Under the pieces are notes generated by a model. That model searched no databases, was not told the DNA's origin, and saw only the letters and a program-made list of their open reading frames with translations. From Hemicordylus capensis (Eukaryota > Chordata > Lepidosauria > Squamata > Cordylidae), in assembly GCF_027244095.1 (NCBI RefSeq), contig NC_069662.1:13790501-13854500 (forward strand): a DNA stretch of 64,000 nt, given 5' to 3'. Below are positions 11,012 through 23,287 of this stretch, piece after piece (within the stretch, counting starts at the first letter, position 1; each line of letters begins with the position of its first letter). The translations under genes and the position numbers were made by a program.

Positions 11012-11913
11012 ATGCAGACCAGTGTGAGATGTGCCCAGAAGATCAATGTCCAAATGAGAAACAGGATCAATGCATCGCCAAAACAATGACCTATTTATCC
11101 TATGGAGAACCCTTAGGAGCAATTTTGATTTCTTTTGCTCTTTTGTTTTCCCTGATCACCTTTGCTGTGATTGGAATCTTTGTTCTGCTCTCCAAAACTC
11201 CCATTGTGAAAGCCAATAACTGGAGCATTACTTGTACCCTTCTCTCCTCTCTGCTGCTTTGCTTTCTCTGCTCCTTCCTATTCATTGGTCAGCCTAGGAA
11301 GGTGACCTGTCTCCTCAGACAAACCGTGTTTGGCATCACCTTTACTGTCGCAATTTCCTCTGTGTTGGCTAAAACCATCACTGTTGTTCTGGCCTTCCTG
11401 GCCACCAAGCCAGGAAACAGGATGAGGAGATGGATAGGGAAGAGGCTGGCAGTATCGGTCATCATTCTCTGTTCACTTATTCAAATTGGCATCTGTGCTG
11501 TGTGGCTGGCAAACACTCCCCCTTTCCCAGAGTTTGACATGCACTCTCAGATCAGTGAGATCATTGTGCAATGCAATGAAGGCTCAAACACCATGTTCTA
11601 CATCGTCCTGGGCTACATGGGTTTTCTGGCCATCATCAGCTTCACTGTGGCCTTCCTTGCGAGAAAGTTACCAGATAGCTTTAATGAAGCCAAGCTGATC
11701 ACCTTCAGCATGCTGGTCTTCTGCACTGTTTGGATTACTTTTGTCCCAAGCTACTTGAGCACCAAGGGGAAATACATGGTGGCTGTGGAGGTCTTCTCCA
11801 TCATGGCCTCTAGTGGTGGACTGTTGAGTTGTATCTTCCTCCCCAAATGCTACATTATGATTCTTAGACCTGATCTGAACACCAGAGAGCAACTAGTAAG
11901 GAAACAATATTGA
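11012..11913 (+). pseudogene. V2R copy 1 exon 6 (7TM domain)
   Basis: A 902-nt last exon after atttcag, fully open to a TGA at 11911-11913. It holds the last cysteines of the cysteine-rich domain ([11 protein letters not shown]), seven hydrophobic segments and the class C ending [15 protein letters not shown]. The TM3 cysteine (TCLLRQ) and the second-loop cysteine (VQCNEG) that pair in class C receptors are both present. By itself it shows no damage; it is called pseudogene only because of the upstream frameshift. Confidence 0.9.
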
Positions 11914-12476
11914 GACACTGGACTCTTTCAGCCTTTTCTTGTTCTTCGGCACCATGTCTCTCATCATTATATTCCCATATTAGTAGTGAAGGAAGGCGTA
12001 GATTAGAGAATACAGTCAACATGGGTGGTATCGGTGACTAAACGTAGGTGATATTGATGGCGTGGGTGATATTGAAACTACTAGAGGGAATACACAGTAG
12101 TAAGCATCCTTCTAGCAGAGCAGATCCTTCAGTTTAGTTAAACATACTGGCGTAGCTTATGTCAAGCTGTGAACTTCTATATCTAATTTATCATAAATCA
12201 ATATCGGGACAATGGGGGGAACTGTGGAAGAGCTGCTTCAACAATCATCCATATTGCACAGCTCTGGCACTGCTTTGAAGGACACAGCAGCCCTGCAGCA
12301 CCATGTGTCCAGAATGCAGCACTGGATGTCAGCCAGCCTACAATGTGGGCCACAGACTAACAGTTATCTCAAAGAAGGGAGATAACTATAGACAGGCTTA
12401 TACTTAAGGTTAGGTGAAAAAAGAATGGCTGACAACCAGACTAACGCAGTGTGTGGCCATCAAATGAAGCACGTGT

Positions 12477-13045
12477 GTTTGACATGCATTCCACATTCAT
12501 CCAGATCATGGTGCAGTGCAATGAAGGGTCTGTTACATGGGTTTTCTGGCCATCATCAGCTTCATTGTGGCCTTCCTTGCTAGAATGTTACTGATGGATT
12601 TAAATTTATTTATTTATTTATTTATTAAGTATTTGACATATTTTTATACCGCCCAAAACTTACGTCTCTGGGTGGTTTACAAAAAGATAAAAACAAAAGT
12701 AAAACATTAGTTAAAAACATAAACAAGATATTTTAAACAAAATTTAAAATTTTTGAAACAATATTCTAAAAACAGCATTAAAACAATTTAAAGAGGCCAA
12801 GCAGATCACCTTCAGCATGCTGGTCTTCTGCAGTGTTTGCATGTCCTTTGTTCCAAACTACTTGAGCACCAAGGAGAAATACGTGGTGGCTGTAGAGGTC
12901 TGCTCCATCTTGGCCTCTAGTGGTGGACTGTTGTATCTTCCTCCCCAAATGCTACATTATTATTCTTATACCTGATCTGGACACCAGAGAGCAGTTTGTA
13001 TGGGAAAAGAATTGTGGCATTGAAGTCTTTGGTTGTTTTTGTTGA
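12477..13045 (+). pseudogene. Degenerate V2R exon-6 fragment 1
   Basis: Starts gtttgacatgcattcc and follows the second half of the 7TM exon: the loop-2 region, then GFLAIIS, then TM6-TM7 and the PKCYIIIL-type end. About 60 bases around the TM5 start are missing, an L2-like tail of about 190 bp (12598-12790) splits it, and five bases are lost before the TM7 end. It lies about 560 bp after exon 6 of copy 1 and has equivalents after copies 2 and 3, so it is a fixed part of the duplicated unit. Confidence 0.85.
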
Positions 13046-13059
13046 GTAATTTCCTACTA

Positions 13060-16000
13060 TTCCTCCTATTTATTATTTTATTTATTATTTATTATTAAAA
13101 CTTTTATACTGCCCTTCCAAAAGGCTCAGAGCAGTTTACATTAAAACACCATTAAAATCAGTTAATAATTAAAACAAAAATTATAAAGCATAAAACAATG
13201 ATTAACAATTAAAAACATTGTAAAATAGCAACTAAATAATCAGAACAATTTAAAAACAAGTTTTAAAAAGCTGAGAAAGCCTGGTTGAAGAGATGTTTTT
13301 TCAGAAGTTGTTTAAAAATTGCCAGAGATGAGGAGGCTCACATTCCAGCAGGGAGCGCATTCCACAATCTCGGGGCAGCAGCCGAGAAGACCCATCTCTG
13401 TGTAGCCACCAAATGAGTTGGCAGTAACTGGAGACGGACCTCCTCATAGCGAAGAAGATGCTCTCCTAAATACCCAGGGCCTAAGCCGTTTAGGGCTTTA
13501 TAAGTTATAACTAGCACTTTGCATTTTGTCCGGAAACCTATTGGCAGCCAGTGTAGCTCCATCAGTAAAGGAGTAACGAGGTCTCTCTGAGATGACCCAG
13601 AGACCAGCCTGGCTGCCGCATTCTGAACCAACTGAAGTCGACCACGTACAAAAGCAGGCCCACGTAGAGCGCATTACAGAAGTCAAGTCTGCAGCTTACC
13701 CAGAGGTGTAACTAGGGAAAACGGCGCCCGGGGCAAGCGCTGAAATTGTCGTGTCCCCCCCCGCCACGCACCCCCCCGCCACCCCCGGAAATATATGGAA
13801 ATGTGTCACAGCCATAGTCAAATGTGGGTTGTGGGCTGCATCCGTGCAAGTATACTGGGACAGGAAAAAGGAAACATGAGGCTACAGGGCTCTTTAGAAA
13901 TATATATTTTAAAGAAATGTCTTGCACACCAACAGCCTAAGTTTGCAGTCCTCATGGCCAGAAAATAAATGCTTTTAAACATAGTAATAGGTTTTGTGTC
14001 CCAAAATGGAAAAGACAAGACAGGTATTCAGAGGCGTAACTAGGGAAAATGGCGCCTAAGGCAAGCACTGAAATTGTGCCACTGTCCAAGCAGGAATGAT
14101 GGGACTTGTAGTCAGCAATATCTGGAAATCCCCGTTAAAAGGAACACTGTACCATCTAGACATGGTTGTTGATCAAAACCTGAAAACATGAGCCATCTCT
14201 GTAAAAGACTTAGAACAACAGTCAGGAGTTATGCGAGGATTCCAAGTGTCATTTTCTCTGTCTCCTCTCATTCTTTAAAAAACATGACTTTGTCCTAGAG
14301 GATCACCTGCCCAAATAGCCACTAGCAAAATAGGGGAAGAAGAAGGTGGTGGTGGTGGTGGTGGGGTAAATGATTCCTGCCAGCCTTTGTCTTATGATGG
14401 CTGTTGGCTCATGATGGGGTATATGTGCATTCACCACACTAGTGCTTACTTTGACACCAAGAGGGAGGAGGATACATTAGTTTGCCACACTAGACAGAGG
14501 AATTTGCAACAGGAGCAGATAGCCAAGTTCTGCCTGGGCCAAAACGAGCCCCTGCCAAACTAAGAAATCATTGTTATTTGCCCCTTCCTGTCACAAGCAG
14601 TGTGCTGTTCTTTTATTATTGACTCTAACTCTCAGATATCCCAGTCATGGATGGAAAATTCAGGGTCAATTTACAAGAGACACATTTTCTACATGGAAGT
14701 TTCTTCTGTGCAGGTGCTGTGCAGAAACCCATGTGTAGTGATCAATACATATGTAACTATTCCGCCAGGGGCATAGCAAGGTTGGAATGGGTCCAGAGAC
14801 AGGATTTCAAAATGGGGCCCCAGACCCTCAAAGTCCAGGGCCTCCACACACCCCAGGCCCCCAAGGATTTAAGTCTGATATTCCAAAATAAGTATGCTGC
14901 CTGGAAATACATTTCACTGAATACACGCATGCACACGTCACAGTATATAGTGATATACATTGAGTACTATATTTTTGTGCTACTTTTAATGCCTAGAACA
15001 CACTAGCAATGCTAATTATTAAAATGGACTCCTTGCTGCAGATTAGCAAATGATACTTTCAACCATGCAGGGTGAGCCTATGTTTGTTTTCTCAGAATTC
15101 TGAACAAATTCAGTCAAGTTTGATTCCAGGAGTCTTTTCATACCAGGCTTATAAGCCCTTTAACACACGTCTCCTCTGGAATAGAGGTGCTGCATTCACA
15201 CGTTGGCCAGATTTACCCTGAAGTCCCTGCAAGTTATTGGGGAGCAGTTCACACACAAGAAAAATAAAATAAAATAAAATCACAACACATGCTTCACAGT
15301 TCTCACTCAGACCTTCTGGATTGCAAAACAACTTGAACATAAGTGCATTTATGAATGAATGAATGAATGAATGAAAATAAATAAAATATACTTGTTCCAG
15401 AAGTGTTTGTAATTTTCTGACATGAAACAAGCCACCTATAGGCCTTTTAAGATAGTTTTTGTTTTTAAAGCCAGCACATTTTCCAGTCAGTTTTAAATTA
15501 AATATTCAGAGACTTCTCAGTCTCGCCCCACCCCCCCATATCAAAGCCCTATGGCAAGCAGATCCCTATATATGGGGGCAACCACAAAAAGGAATTCACA
15601 GCCTACCTAGCAATAGCTGTTCTGGATGGTCTGGTCTGGGCAGAGGGTCTGCTGCCTGCTTCCTCCTTCCTTCCTTGCTTGCTTGGGGCCTACTCGAGTT
15701 CAGGCTTCAGGGAGGCCTACTGGGAGGCCTCTCTGGAAGCCCCGCCCACCCGCCGATCAGCTGAGAGGCGGGGAGAGAAGAGCTCTGCAGTTTGCAGGCC
15801 TTGCCGATCCTAGGCCTCTTTGCCGATCAGCCGGAGCTGGAGGCAAGTGGCTGAGGGGCGCTGGGGCTGGGCAGGTGGGCAATGGGGTGGGGGTGACAGG
15901 GACTGGTATGGTGCCCCCACCTCAATGGCTCCTGGGGCACGTGCCCCCCCTGCCCCCCCCCCAGTTACGCCTATGAGCTTACCAACAAATGTACTACTGT

Positions 16001-17805
16001 TTTGAGGTCATTGATCTCAAGAAACGGGCTAGGCTGGGGTATCAGCCGAAGCTGAAAGAAAGCACCCCTGGCCACCACCTCAACCTGAGAAACCAAGGAG
16101 AGACGTTGATCCAGAAGTACACCCAGACTGCAAATCTGTCCCTTTTGAGGAATGTGACCCCGTCTAGAACAGGTAGATCAAAATAGTCTCTAAAGTTCTG
16201 ACCCCGCACAGTAAGTACCTCCGTCTTATCGGGATTTCAGCTTCAGTTTATTCTCCCTGATCCAGCACATTACTGCTTCCAGGCAGGCATTTAGGGAGGA
16301 TATGCCAACTCCTGAAGAAGTTGACATGGAGAAGTAGATCTGGGTATCATCAGTGTACTAGTAACACCGCTGAACAACACCGCTGGACGTGAACTCACAG
16401 AGGCAATACAGGCAGAAAAGAACCGCTTCTTTGCTGCACGTATCGCCTGAGCATAGATCTTTAAATGTGCTCCATGTAGTAATCTGCCTGATTCAAGTCG
16501 AGTCTTTCTCCACTTGCACTCCAGTTGCCTACCTTGCTGCTTCAGTCCCCGTAGATCTTCCGATTACCAAGGGGCCAATTTTGAAGCAGGTCGGAGGGGA
16601 CACTTAGGAGCAATTGTGTCTACTGCCCTGGTGAGCAAGTTGTTCCAGTTCTCAACCAGGGCATCAACAGGATCACCAGCAGAGCCAACACTGAATCCCT
16701 CGAAGGCTTCTTGGAATCCTACCGGATCCAGTAACCTCTTCGGGCAGACCATTCTAATAGGCCCCTCGCCACTGCGAAGGTGGAAAGCGGTTGTAATTCC
16801 AACCTTAACCAGATGGTGGTCCGTCCATAACAAAGGGGAGATCGTGGGAGTCCCCACCCACGGAACACCACCCTGATCAGAGTCAAAGAACAAATCAAGT
16901 GTGTGACCTGCAATATGTGTCGATCCAGAGACTGCTTGGGATAGGCCCATCGTTTTCATGGCCGCTATGAACTCCTGAGCCGCCCTGGACAAATTGGTCC
17001 CGAAATGAACATTGAAGTCCCCTAGCACCAAAAGTCTGTGAGACTCCAACGCAACTTCCGCGGCCAAGTCCGTGAGCTCAGTAAGGGATTCTGTTGGGCA
17101 ACGGGGCAATCGTTACACCAAGAAAAGTCCCAAACTATCCCTGGTCCCCAAACTCAAGTACACACATTCAATATGGTCCGATACCCTAACAGGGAGATAT
17201 TATCCTTATAGACCACAGCCACTCCACCTCCCCGCCAACATCCCCTCACCCACTCCTCTACAGAATATCCTGGAGAAAGAAGCTGGGACCAGACAGGGCC
17301 ACTAGCCTCCCCCAGCCAAGTCTCGCTAATACACACCAGGTTGGCCCTTTCATCCATGATCAGATCATGGATGAGTTCTGATTTATTTTGGACCAACCTG
17401 GCATTGCAGAGGAGCAAGGTAAGATTATGTGGGATGTTGGCAGTGCTCCCCGAGGTCAAAGAGCTGGCAGGACAGCTAGAAGGGGAGACAGCTATTAGGT
17501 TTCTGACTACCCTTCCCCTGGAACAGCCTTCTGACCTGCCAACGTTATTTCTTCTATTCCCCATCACCACCGGAATAACTGCCCCACATTCAACGAAGGC
17601 ACTCCCTGCCTCCCCTTCTCCAGACAAACCCACACACATTGCAACTTCAACCCAACTTCAGCACAATTTAAAACTGATTAAACAGAAGCCCCACTATTGA
17701 ACGCCTCCCTCTATACAAAGAGTTGGACAAAGTGTCCAGCCCTCGCCCTCGTTTCTGCCCCAGTGTGGCTCACCCAAAGGGGTGACCCCGCCACTGAAGG
17801 GCCTT
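13060..17805 (-). mobile_element. L2/CR1-clade LINE, antisense, with a hAT element inside
   Basis: Reading the minus strand 5' to 3': a 5' leader near 17800, then the endonuclease start (LLLCNARLVQNKSELI, VCISETWLGEASG), GDFNVHFGTNLSRAA, part of the reverse transcriptase, and finally the C-terminal end VQNAAARLVSGSSQRDLVT, LLMELHWLPIGFRTK, ALNGLGPGYLGEHLL with an A/T-rich tail to 13060. A block is missing around 16370. The unit after copy 2 lacks this LINE (31720-31760 reads through), so it is an insertion at that site. Confidence 0.8.
13701..15975. mobile_element. hAT-type non-autonomous DNA transposon
   Basis: Begins cagaggtgtaactaggg and ends with cagttacgcctatg, which are inverted relatives of each other. 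It is flanked on both sides by the identical 8-bp agcttacc (13693-13700 and 15976-15983). Eight-base duplications and CAG-type ends are hallmarks of hAT elements. The L2-type LINE around it is uninterrupted at the same point near 25405 and 47495. A second start (cagaggcgtaactaggg) at about 14031 shows that related elements are nested inside. No transposase frame is seen. Confidence 0.82.
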
Positions 17806-20800
17806 ATATTATTGGTCAAGCAAAATAAAGATACTATTTCAAATAAAGCCATCACCGTGGGTGCTAAAGTCTGGGAGACATCAAGCTCTGGCTACTTGCA
17901 CATAAAAATGTCACACAGTTCCTGATTATTTCCCCTTCTTTGTTCATCATTTCATTCCATCTTTCTTGTCCTTATTAGTGTCCACACAATTATGTCTGCA
18001 CCTGTCCCCCATTATCAAATTATCTTTACTTTGAAAATGTACAGAAGGAAGCACTGAAAATAAGTTTTGGTTTAGTTTCTGGATGATTTCTCTGCTATGG
18101 TATTGGTTCTAATTTTGCCAGTCCCCGCCACCATGCCAGCGCAATGAGGTGGGGTTCTGGGTTGTGCCCCATCACATGAGGCAGTCACAGGCACAATCTT
18201 GCCCCCTGCCTCCACATGGCAGGAATCAGTCACTTAGGGAAGGAGGTGGGCCGATTGGGTCCTGGCTGCCTCCGTTCCATTCAGCTTGGCACCAGTGAGG
18301 ATCACTGCGGTAGCTCTCTCCATAGTGGCCATGTGGACAGGCTGGGACAGGACTGACGAGAAGGGCCATCGCCAGCAGCATCATGGAGGTGGGGGGCGAG
18401 TGCATCAGCAGAGAGTGGCGGTGGCTTGGGGCCAGTGCGATGAGGCGGGGTTGTGCCCCTGGCACATGAGGCAAGCACGGGCACCATCTTGCCTCCCCCT
18501 CCACATGGCAGGGATTGGCCAATGAGGGAAAGAGGTGGGGCAATTGGGTCCCGCCTGCCTCCATTCCGTTCAATTGCTTCACAGCTTAGCACCCACCCAT
18601 CACCCTGTACGGGGCCAAGTAGGAAATTTTTGGGTCACCCCAGATTGGCACTAGGCATGGCCTTTTTATGCCTACTTCACACTGAGTCCTTTGGCTTTCA
18701 GTCATAGGTTGGCACTGAAGGAACCGATCACTTGGCAGGAGAGTGCTGGTGTTGGGTAGGTAGACTGAATAACGGTTTTCAGCTGGAGGCCAATTTGGGG
18801 TAGGAGCAGGGCTGGATTAAGCTAGGGTGGGGCCTGTAACATATGTCATAAAGGGGCCCCAAATTTTTAAAATGCACATAAATTTTAAAACATAAATTAT
18901 TTACTTGCTCAGTAAAGTCATTCAATTTTTTCATTTGCTATACATATCATAGGATAGCCAAGGTAATGTTAAGAATTGCTGCCAGGGCTGGACTGGGGAC
19001 ACTGAGAGGGCAGTGGAATGTATGTGGGGAGTGAGACAGGTTTTGAGCAGAATGGCTACCTAAGGGTGGGAGTATTCATTGCTGCCGAGTGCAGCGGGGC
19101 ACAGTCAACATGGAGACCAGGGGTCCCTCGATGGTGTGCGCGTGTGCATGTGCTCACACGGTTTTTGATGTAAGCTCAGTTAATTGTAGCTCCCGCACAG
19201 GTTGAATCAGGAAGGCCGCACTCTAAATGCACATGGTGCCCACACACTGCCTTGATACTGTCACTCAGAACAAAACTCACTCCACATACATGGAAAAAAA
19301 TTAGAGAGAACACTGATTGAGACCAGGGCTCCCAGAAGCATCGTGTATCAATGGGACATATTGCAATACATGCTTGGAGTGCAGAATGTGGAAAAAATAT
19401 GCATGAATACAGATCAGCAATCATGTTCACTGGCCACAGATTTCACAAGTGTTGAGCACAACACATGAATACATGAATGGCTGCTGTTCATTCTCAGCTC
19501 TACGACTGCAGTGGGGGAGGAAAGGGGGTTAATCTTTGCAAGGGTGACAGCAGTGCCCTCCACCTTTTACCCAGCTTCTGGAGGGGAATATAGTATTTGT
19601 GCATACATAGAGATGTACCCCACCCACAATACCTCTGCATATTCCTCCCATCATAATGATAGGCATTTTGCGAGCCAATAAATCATGCAGTAAGGTGTGC
19701 ATGGAAGAATGGGGTGGGTTGAGGAGGTTGAAAGGAGGGATCACTGTTGTATCAGGCAAAAAGGTTTCCCTTCCTACTTCAGATCTGGAAACATAAACCC
19801 ACACAGACAGGTCATGCCAAAAAATCTGGTCCTGAAGTCATGAATAAGGAGGAAAAGCAAAAACCATTGATGGAAAGGCAGGCAAGGGGGGGCAGGTGGA
19901 GGGGGGGAGAGGACATCCTCCACCTAAACCATCTGATTCACACAATACATGCCGGAGAGTGAACTGAATGAAATTACTATGGACCAGGACCAGCAGACAG
20001 TACCTGCGAACGGACGAATCACAGATACAGGTCAGAGGCCGTTTCCATTGTTGGAAAAATAATGCGGCCACCTTTGAGACCCGGAACCCTCTCTCCACAC
20101 CCCACCAGTCATGAGAACCATCCTCAGAGGTCTCTTTCTGTTGGGAATTCTCTCTGGTAAGCGATATCCTTCTATTACAGCAGAATGAATAGAGGCAAAA
20201 CACAGCGGAGTCTGCCCAGTCATGCGTGTTTGTTAAGAGCAAAAGAAACTTGGAGCCAGTTCATAGTTTCATAGTTTCAAATAGTTGGAGAACTCCATTC
20301 TAGATAGGAAAGTGGAGAGACACAATCTCTAATCTAGCTAGCTAGCTGGATGCAGAGAGGTGCTGTCTGCATCTTTGCACACATGGCACAGAGAGCGAGG
20401 TGAGTGTGTGTGATAGGGAGAAGAAGGGGGGGCAGGCAGGCAGGAAGTCCCTGAGAGTAGCAATCTACATATCAAAGAGATAGTGTCAGAACAGTAGAGA
20501 GAAGGAATGACCAATGTCTTGACCCCTCTAGCCCTCTGACTCACTAGTCTGTCCCCCTCTGTCATTGAGGCATGAGGCAGCACAGAGTCCTTCATTTCCA
20601 ACAATATGTTCACAGCTTGCCAGCACTATTCAGGAAACTAATCTTGTTGCTCTTTGGAGTCACAGCTAAATTTGAACTAGCAGGTAGCAATGTCTTTTTC
20701 AATTAACCCTTGAAAGATATGAGATAAAGGTAAGGATAGCTGTTCCTGAATATTTTCAGAGTGCCTTCCTCCCCTCTGAATATACACAACACACTTCCAC

Positions 20801-21048
20801 ATGCTAGGCAGAAAGCCTGGCGTTCAGGCAGAGATTCTCCTGCAGCTTCTCCCCTTGGCAGCTTTTGCCTACATGCATTCCATTTAGAACCATTATTTAA
20901 AGAAGCATAATTACATAACTAACTGTACTGCATTGCTTCTTTCCTCCTAACATTTGTTCTGGATGAACTGAAAACGGGAAGAAGGCAAGGATTAGTTGGC
21001 ATTGCCCGATATTGCTAATGGGCCTGCCTACTTTGCCGGACCTACTTT
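17806..21048. other. Intergenic spacer between V2R units 1 and 2
   Basis: Resumes the sequence that follows the exon-6 fragment in unit 2 (gcaaaataaagatactattt). It then has a G/C-rich stretch (18120-18620), a hAT-like piece starting near gcagggctggattaagc at 18806, and segments shared with 32700-33290 and 50921-51990. A possible signal-peptide exon lies at 20112. From about 20150 to 21048 the sequence is found nowhere else in the window and I recognise nothing coding in it. Confidence 0.6.
20112..20154 (+). CDS. Possible signal-peptide exon of an unknown gene
   Basis: An ATG opens the peptide MRTILRGLFLLGIL, a basic start followed by a hydrophobic core, and the frame reaches a strong donor (ctctg then gtaagc). 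This is the form of a first coding exon of a secreted protein. I cannot find its next exon, and the family is not recognised. A related ATG at 51966 (MRTILKGLF) loses the similarity after nine codons. It may be a relic or chance. Confidence 0.25.
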
Positions 21049-21393
21049 TATGCATGGAGAAGAGAGAGTGGACAGAGAGAAATCTTTCTCCCTCTCTAAC
21101 AAATCTCATGGGTCTGAAGGCCAGGTAAAATAGGACCAACTAAAGGAAGTCATTTTTCACAGAGCAGAAAATTAATCTATGGAATTCTCTGCTATGGGAT
21201 GTGGCAAATAGAGAAAGAAAGAAAAAAGGCATGCCCTTACCTCTTGCCAGTTGGCTTCTCAGAGGCATCTGGTAGGCCACTGTGTGAAACAGTAAGGCTG
21301 TTCTTATGTTCTTGAATGGAAAGGTTTTCATCCCCTTCCAAGTCCTTAGAGTGTTTTCTCAAAAAATTAAGGAATAATTACTCATTCCACTGA

Positions 21394-21773
21394 GTAAATT
21401 CACAGGGAAATCCTTCAATGGTGCTTTGTCATTCACACTTCACACAAAAGTAGTTCCAGGATTTCAGGAGTTCCTGGAGAGAATAAATCCATACCAGTCT
21501 ATGATATATTTCATCCATCAGTTCTGGTCGTATGCATTTCTCTGTTCACTCCCAAAGCATGGCTTTTATGTTCCAAATCATGACAACTGCACTGGGGAGG
21601 GGAAACTGGGGAGCCTTCCTGAATCTGTGCTTGAAATGGGTATGTCTGGGCAGAGCTATAACATCTACAATGCTGTTTATGCTGTAGCACATGCTCTCCA
21701 TTCTATGTATTCACCGAAAGTTAAACAGAAAGAAATGGAGAAACTCGGGGGAAAGAGTCTTTTGTGACGGCCT
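21394..21773 (+). pseudogene. V2R copy 2 exon 3 remnant
   Basis: Begins in mid-exon at aattcacagggaaatcc and reads [22 protein letters not shown], then [20 protein letters not shown] and [15 protein letters not shown]. It ends at the gtatgt donor after a premature stop two codons from the exon end. The homologous upstream part (equivalent to 3614-4080 in copy 1) is missing. Confidence 0.9.
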
Positions 21774-22489
21774 GTATGTTTTTCCTCCTCTTTGTTTCCA
21801 TGTCACTTCCCATTGTTTTAGTTCATAACTCATACTAGCAGTTCTGTGATATAAAGTCTGATTATGGCATGCAGTTGTATGCAGTTCCTGGCAACCTGAC
21901 TAACAAAGCACTGGTGAAGCAGTGTGAGGTAGCTTAGGCTGAGAGAGAAGAAACACCCAGAATCACCCATGAACTTCATGGCTAAATGGGGATTTGAATC
22001 TGAATTTGGGAAATTCAATTGGAAATCAAATCAAATTGCCCTTTTAAGGGGTGACACAATTATAATGCTTTTCAACAGAAATAAATTTCAGGAAGAAAAC
22101 CTTATATCAAGCATCTTGTAATTGTTTATTCAATATTCAGTATTTTTTAATGTTTGATTGCCATTCCAGAATAAGGTAAATGGATGTCAGTTTTTCCAAA
22201 AGTCTTTCCCTTTGTAATAATTATCCCAAATTTGCTTTGTATATCAATTTATATGTGAGTATTCTTTCCCGTAAGATCCTGTACGACTCATCAACAGGAA
22301 TTGCTGTTGCTTCTCATGGCTTGCTACCAATATAAACATGCTTAAAGGTATATTCCTGATAGGTATATAGTATTTCTTCTCAGTGACAACTTCCAGTTGG
22401 TGATCAAGGGATTTGTGGTTAAAGTGATAATCTTAATGCAATTTTCCACAATTTGACCCAGGGTGTGAACTTTTTCTCCTCCTAATTAG

Positions 22490-22717
22490 CTTCATGCTTT
22501 TCTGAGCAATATCCATTTCAATAATAGTGCTGGGGAACAAATCTTTTTTGATGAGGAAGGGAGCCTGCCATCAGGATACAATATCATCAACTTGGTCACA
22601 TTCCCCAATGACACCTTCCAGAAAGTCCAAACCGGAAGGATGGATCCCCTGGCTCGTGAAGGAAAAAGGTTCACCATGAATGGAAGTGCTACTGTATGGA
22701 ACCACAAGTTTAAAGAG
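22490..22717 (+). pseudogene. V2R copy 2 exon 4
   Basis: Open 228-nt exon with intact acceptor and donor. It reads [31 protein letters not shown] and [17 protein letters not shown]. It differs from copy 1 at only a few residues. Confidence 0.88.
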
Positions 22718-23160
22718 GTATGGAGACCTGTCCCGCCTCACCTTGCTGGGTTCCCTGACTTTAAGGGGTTTTCTCACAACCCAGCTCCAATATCAGGAGT
22801 CAAGTATGTTGGGAGGGAGAAATGGGCTGAAAGGAATGGCGTGCCATGATGGGGGATGCTCTGTTTCTCTCCTCTGGGCAATGCTCCGGGAGTCTCAGAT
22901 TGAGGACTCCAGCAGTAGGGTCCAGGTGACCTCCCCCTCCCCCCCCCGACAGAGGAAATTATCAGCCTGACCCCAGATTTGCCTTTACCATGTTTGATGC
23001 CTCTGAACTCTTTTTGTCTGCCTGCAGTCAGACCCACCTTGGCTTTTGCCTGGTTCAGGGAGTAGACCCCTATTCCATACTCTTTATATGTGGATATTTA
23101 GTTTTGAGAATAATAGAAGTGGAGGGAAATCGGAACATTCTTCCTTCTTGCTCCTGTTAG

Positions 23161-23287
23161 ATGCAACCCCGTTCCCGATGTGTTGAGAGCTGCCATCTTG
23201 GATCCAGCAGGATTGCCCAGCAGGGAAGACAAGTTTGTTGTTATGATTGTGCTCAGTGTCCTGCGGGGAGGATTTCAACACAGACCG
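23161..23287 (+). pseudogene. V2R copy 2 exon 5 (cysteine-rich domain)
   Basis: Open 127-nt exon: MQPRSRCVESC, then [16 protein letters not shown], with intact ctgttag acceptor and gtaaaa donor. Confidence 0.86.

Larger units (their letters stand above)
654..11913 (+). pseudogene. V2R copy 1 (vomeronasal type-2 receptor), exons 2-6, frameshifted
   Basis: Class C GPCR of the V2R family. Visible exons are exon 2 654-945, exon 3 3614-4460, exon 4 5178-5405, exon 5 5858-5984 and exon 6 11012-11913 (stop included). Each is bounded by AG and GT, and lengths match the other copies except exon 3, which is 847 nt instead of 849. A 2-bp loss near 3868 shifts the frame and stops translation a few codons later, so the Venus-flytrap domain is cut about halfway. 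No other lesion is seen: exons 2, 4, 5 and 6 are open with the expected phases. Exon 1 should lie upstream of the window. Intron 5 (5985-11011) is swollen by repeats, including an antisense L2-type LINE. The gene is either a young pseudogene, a null allele segregating in the population, or an assembly error at one site. Confidence 0.88.
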
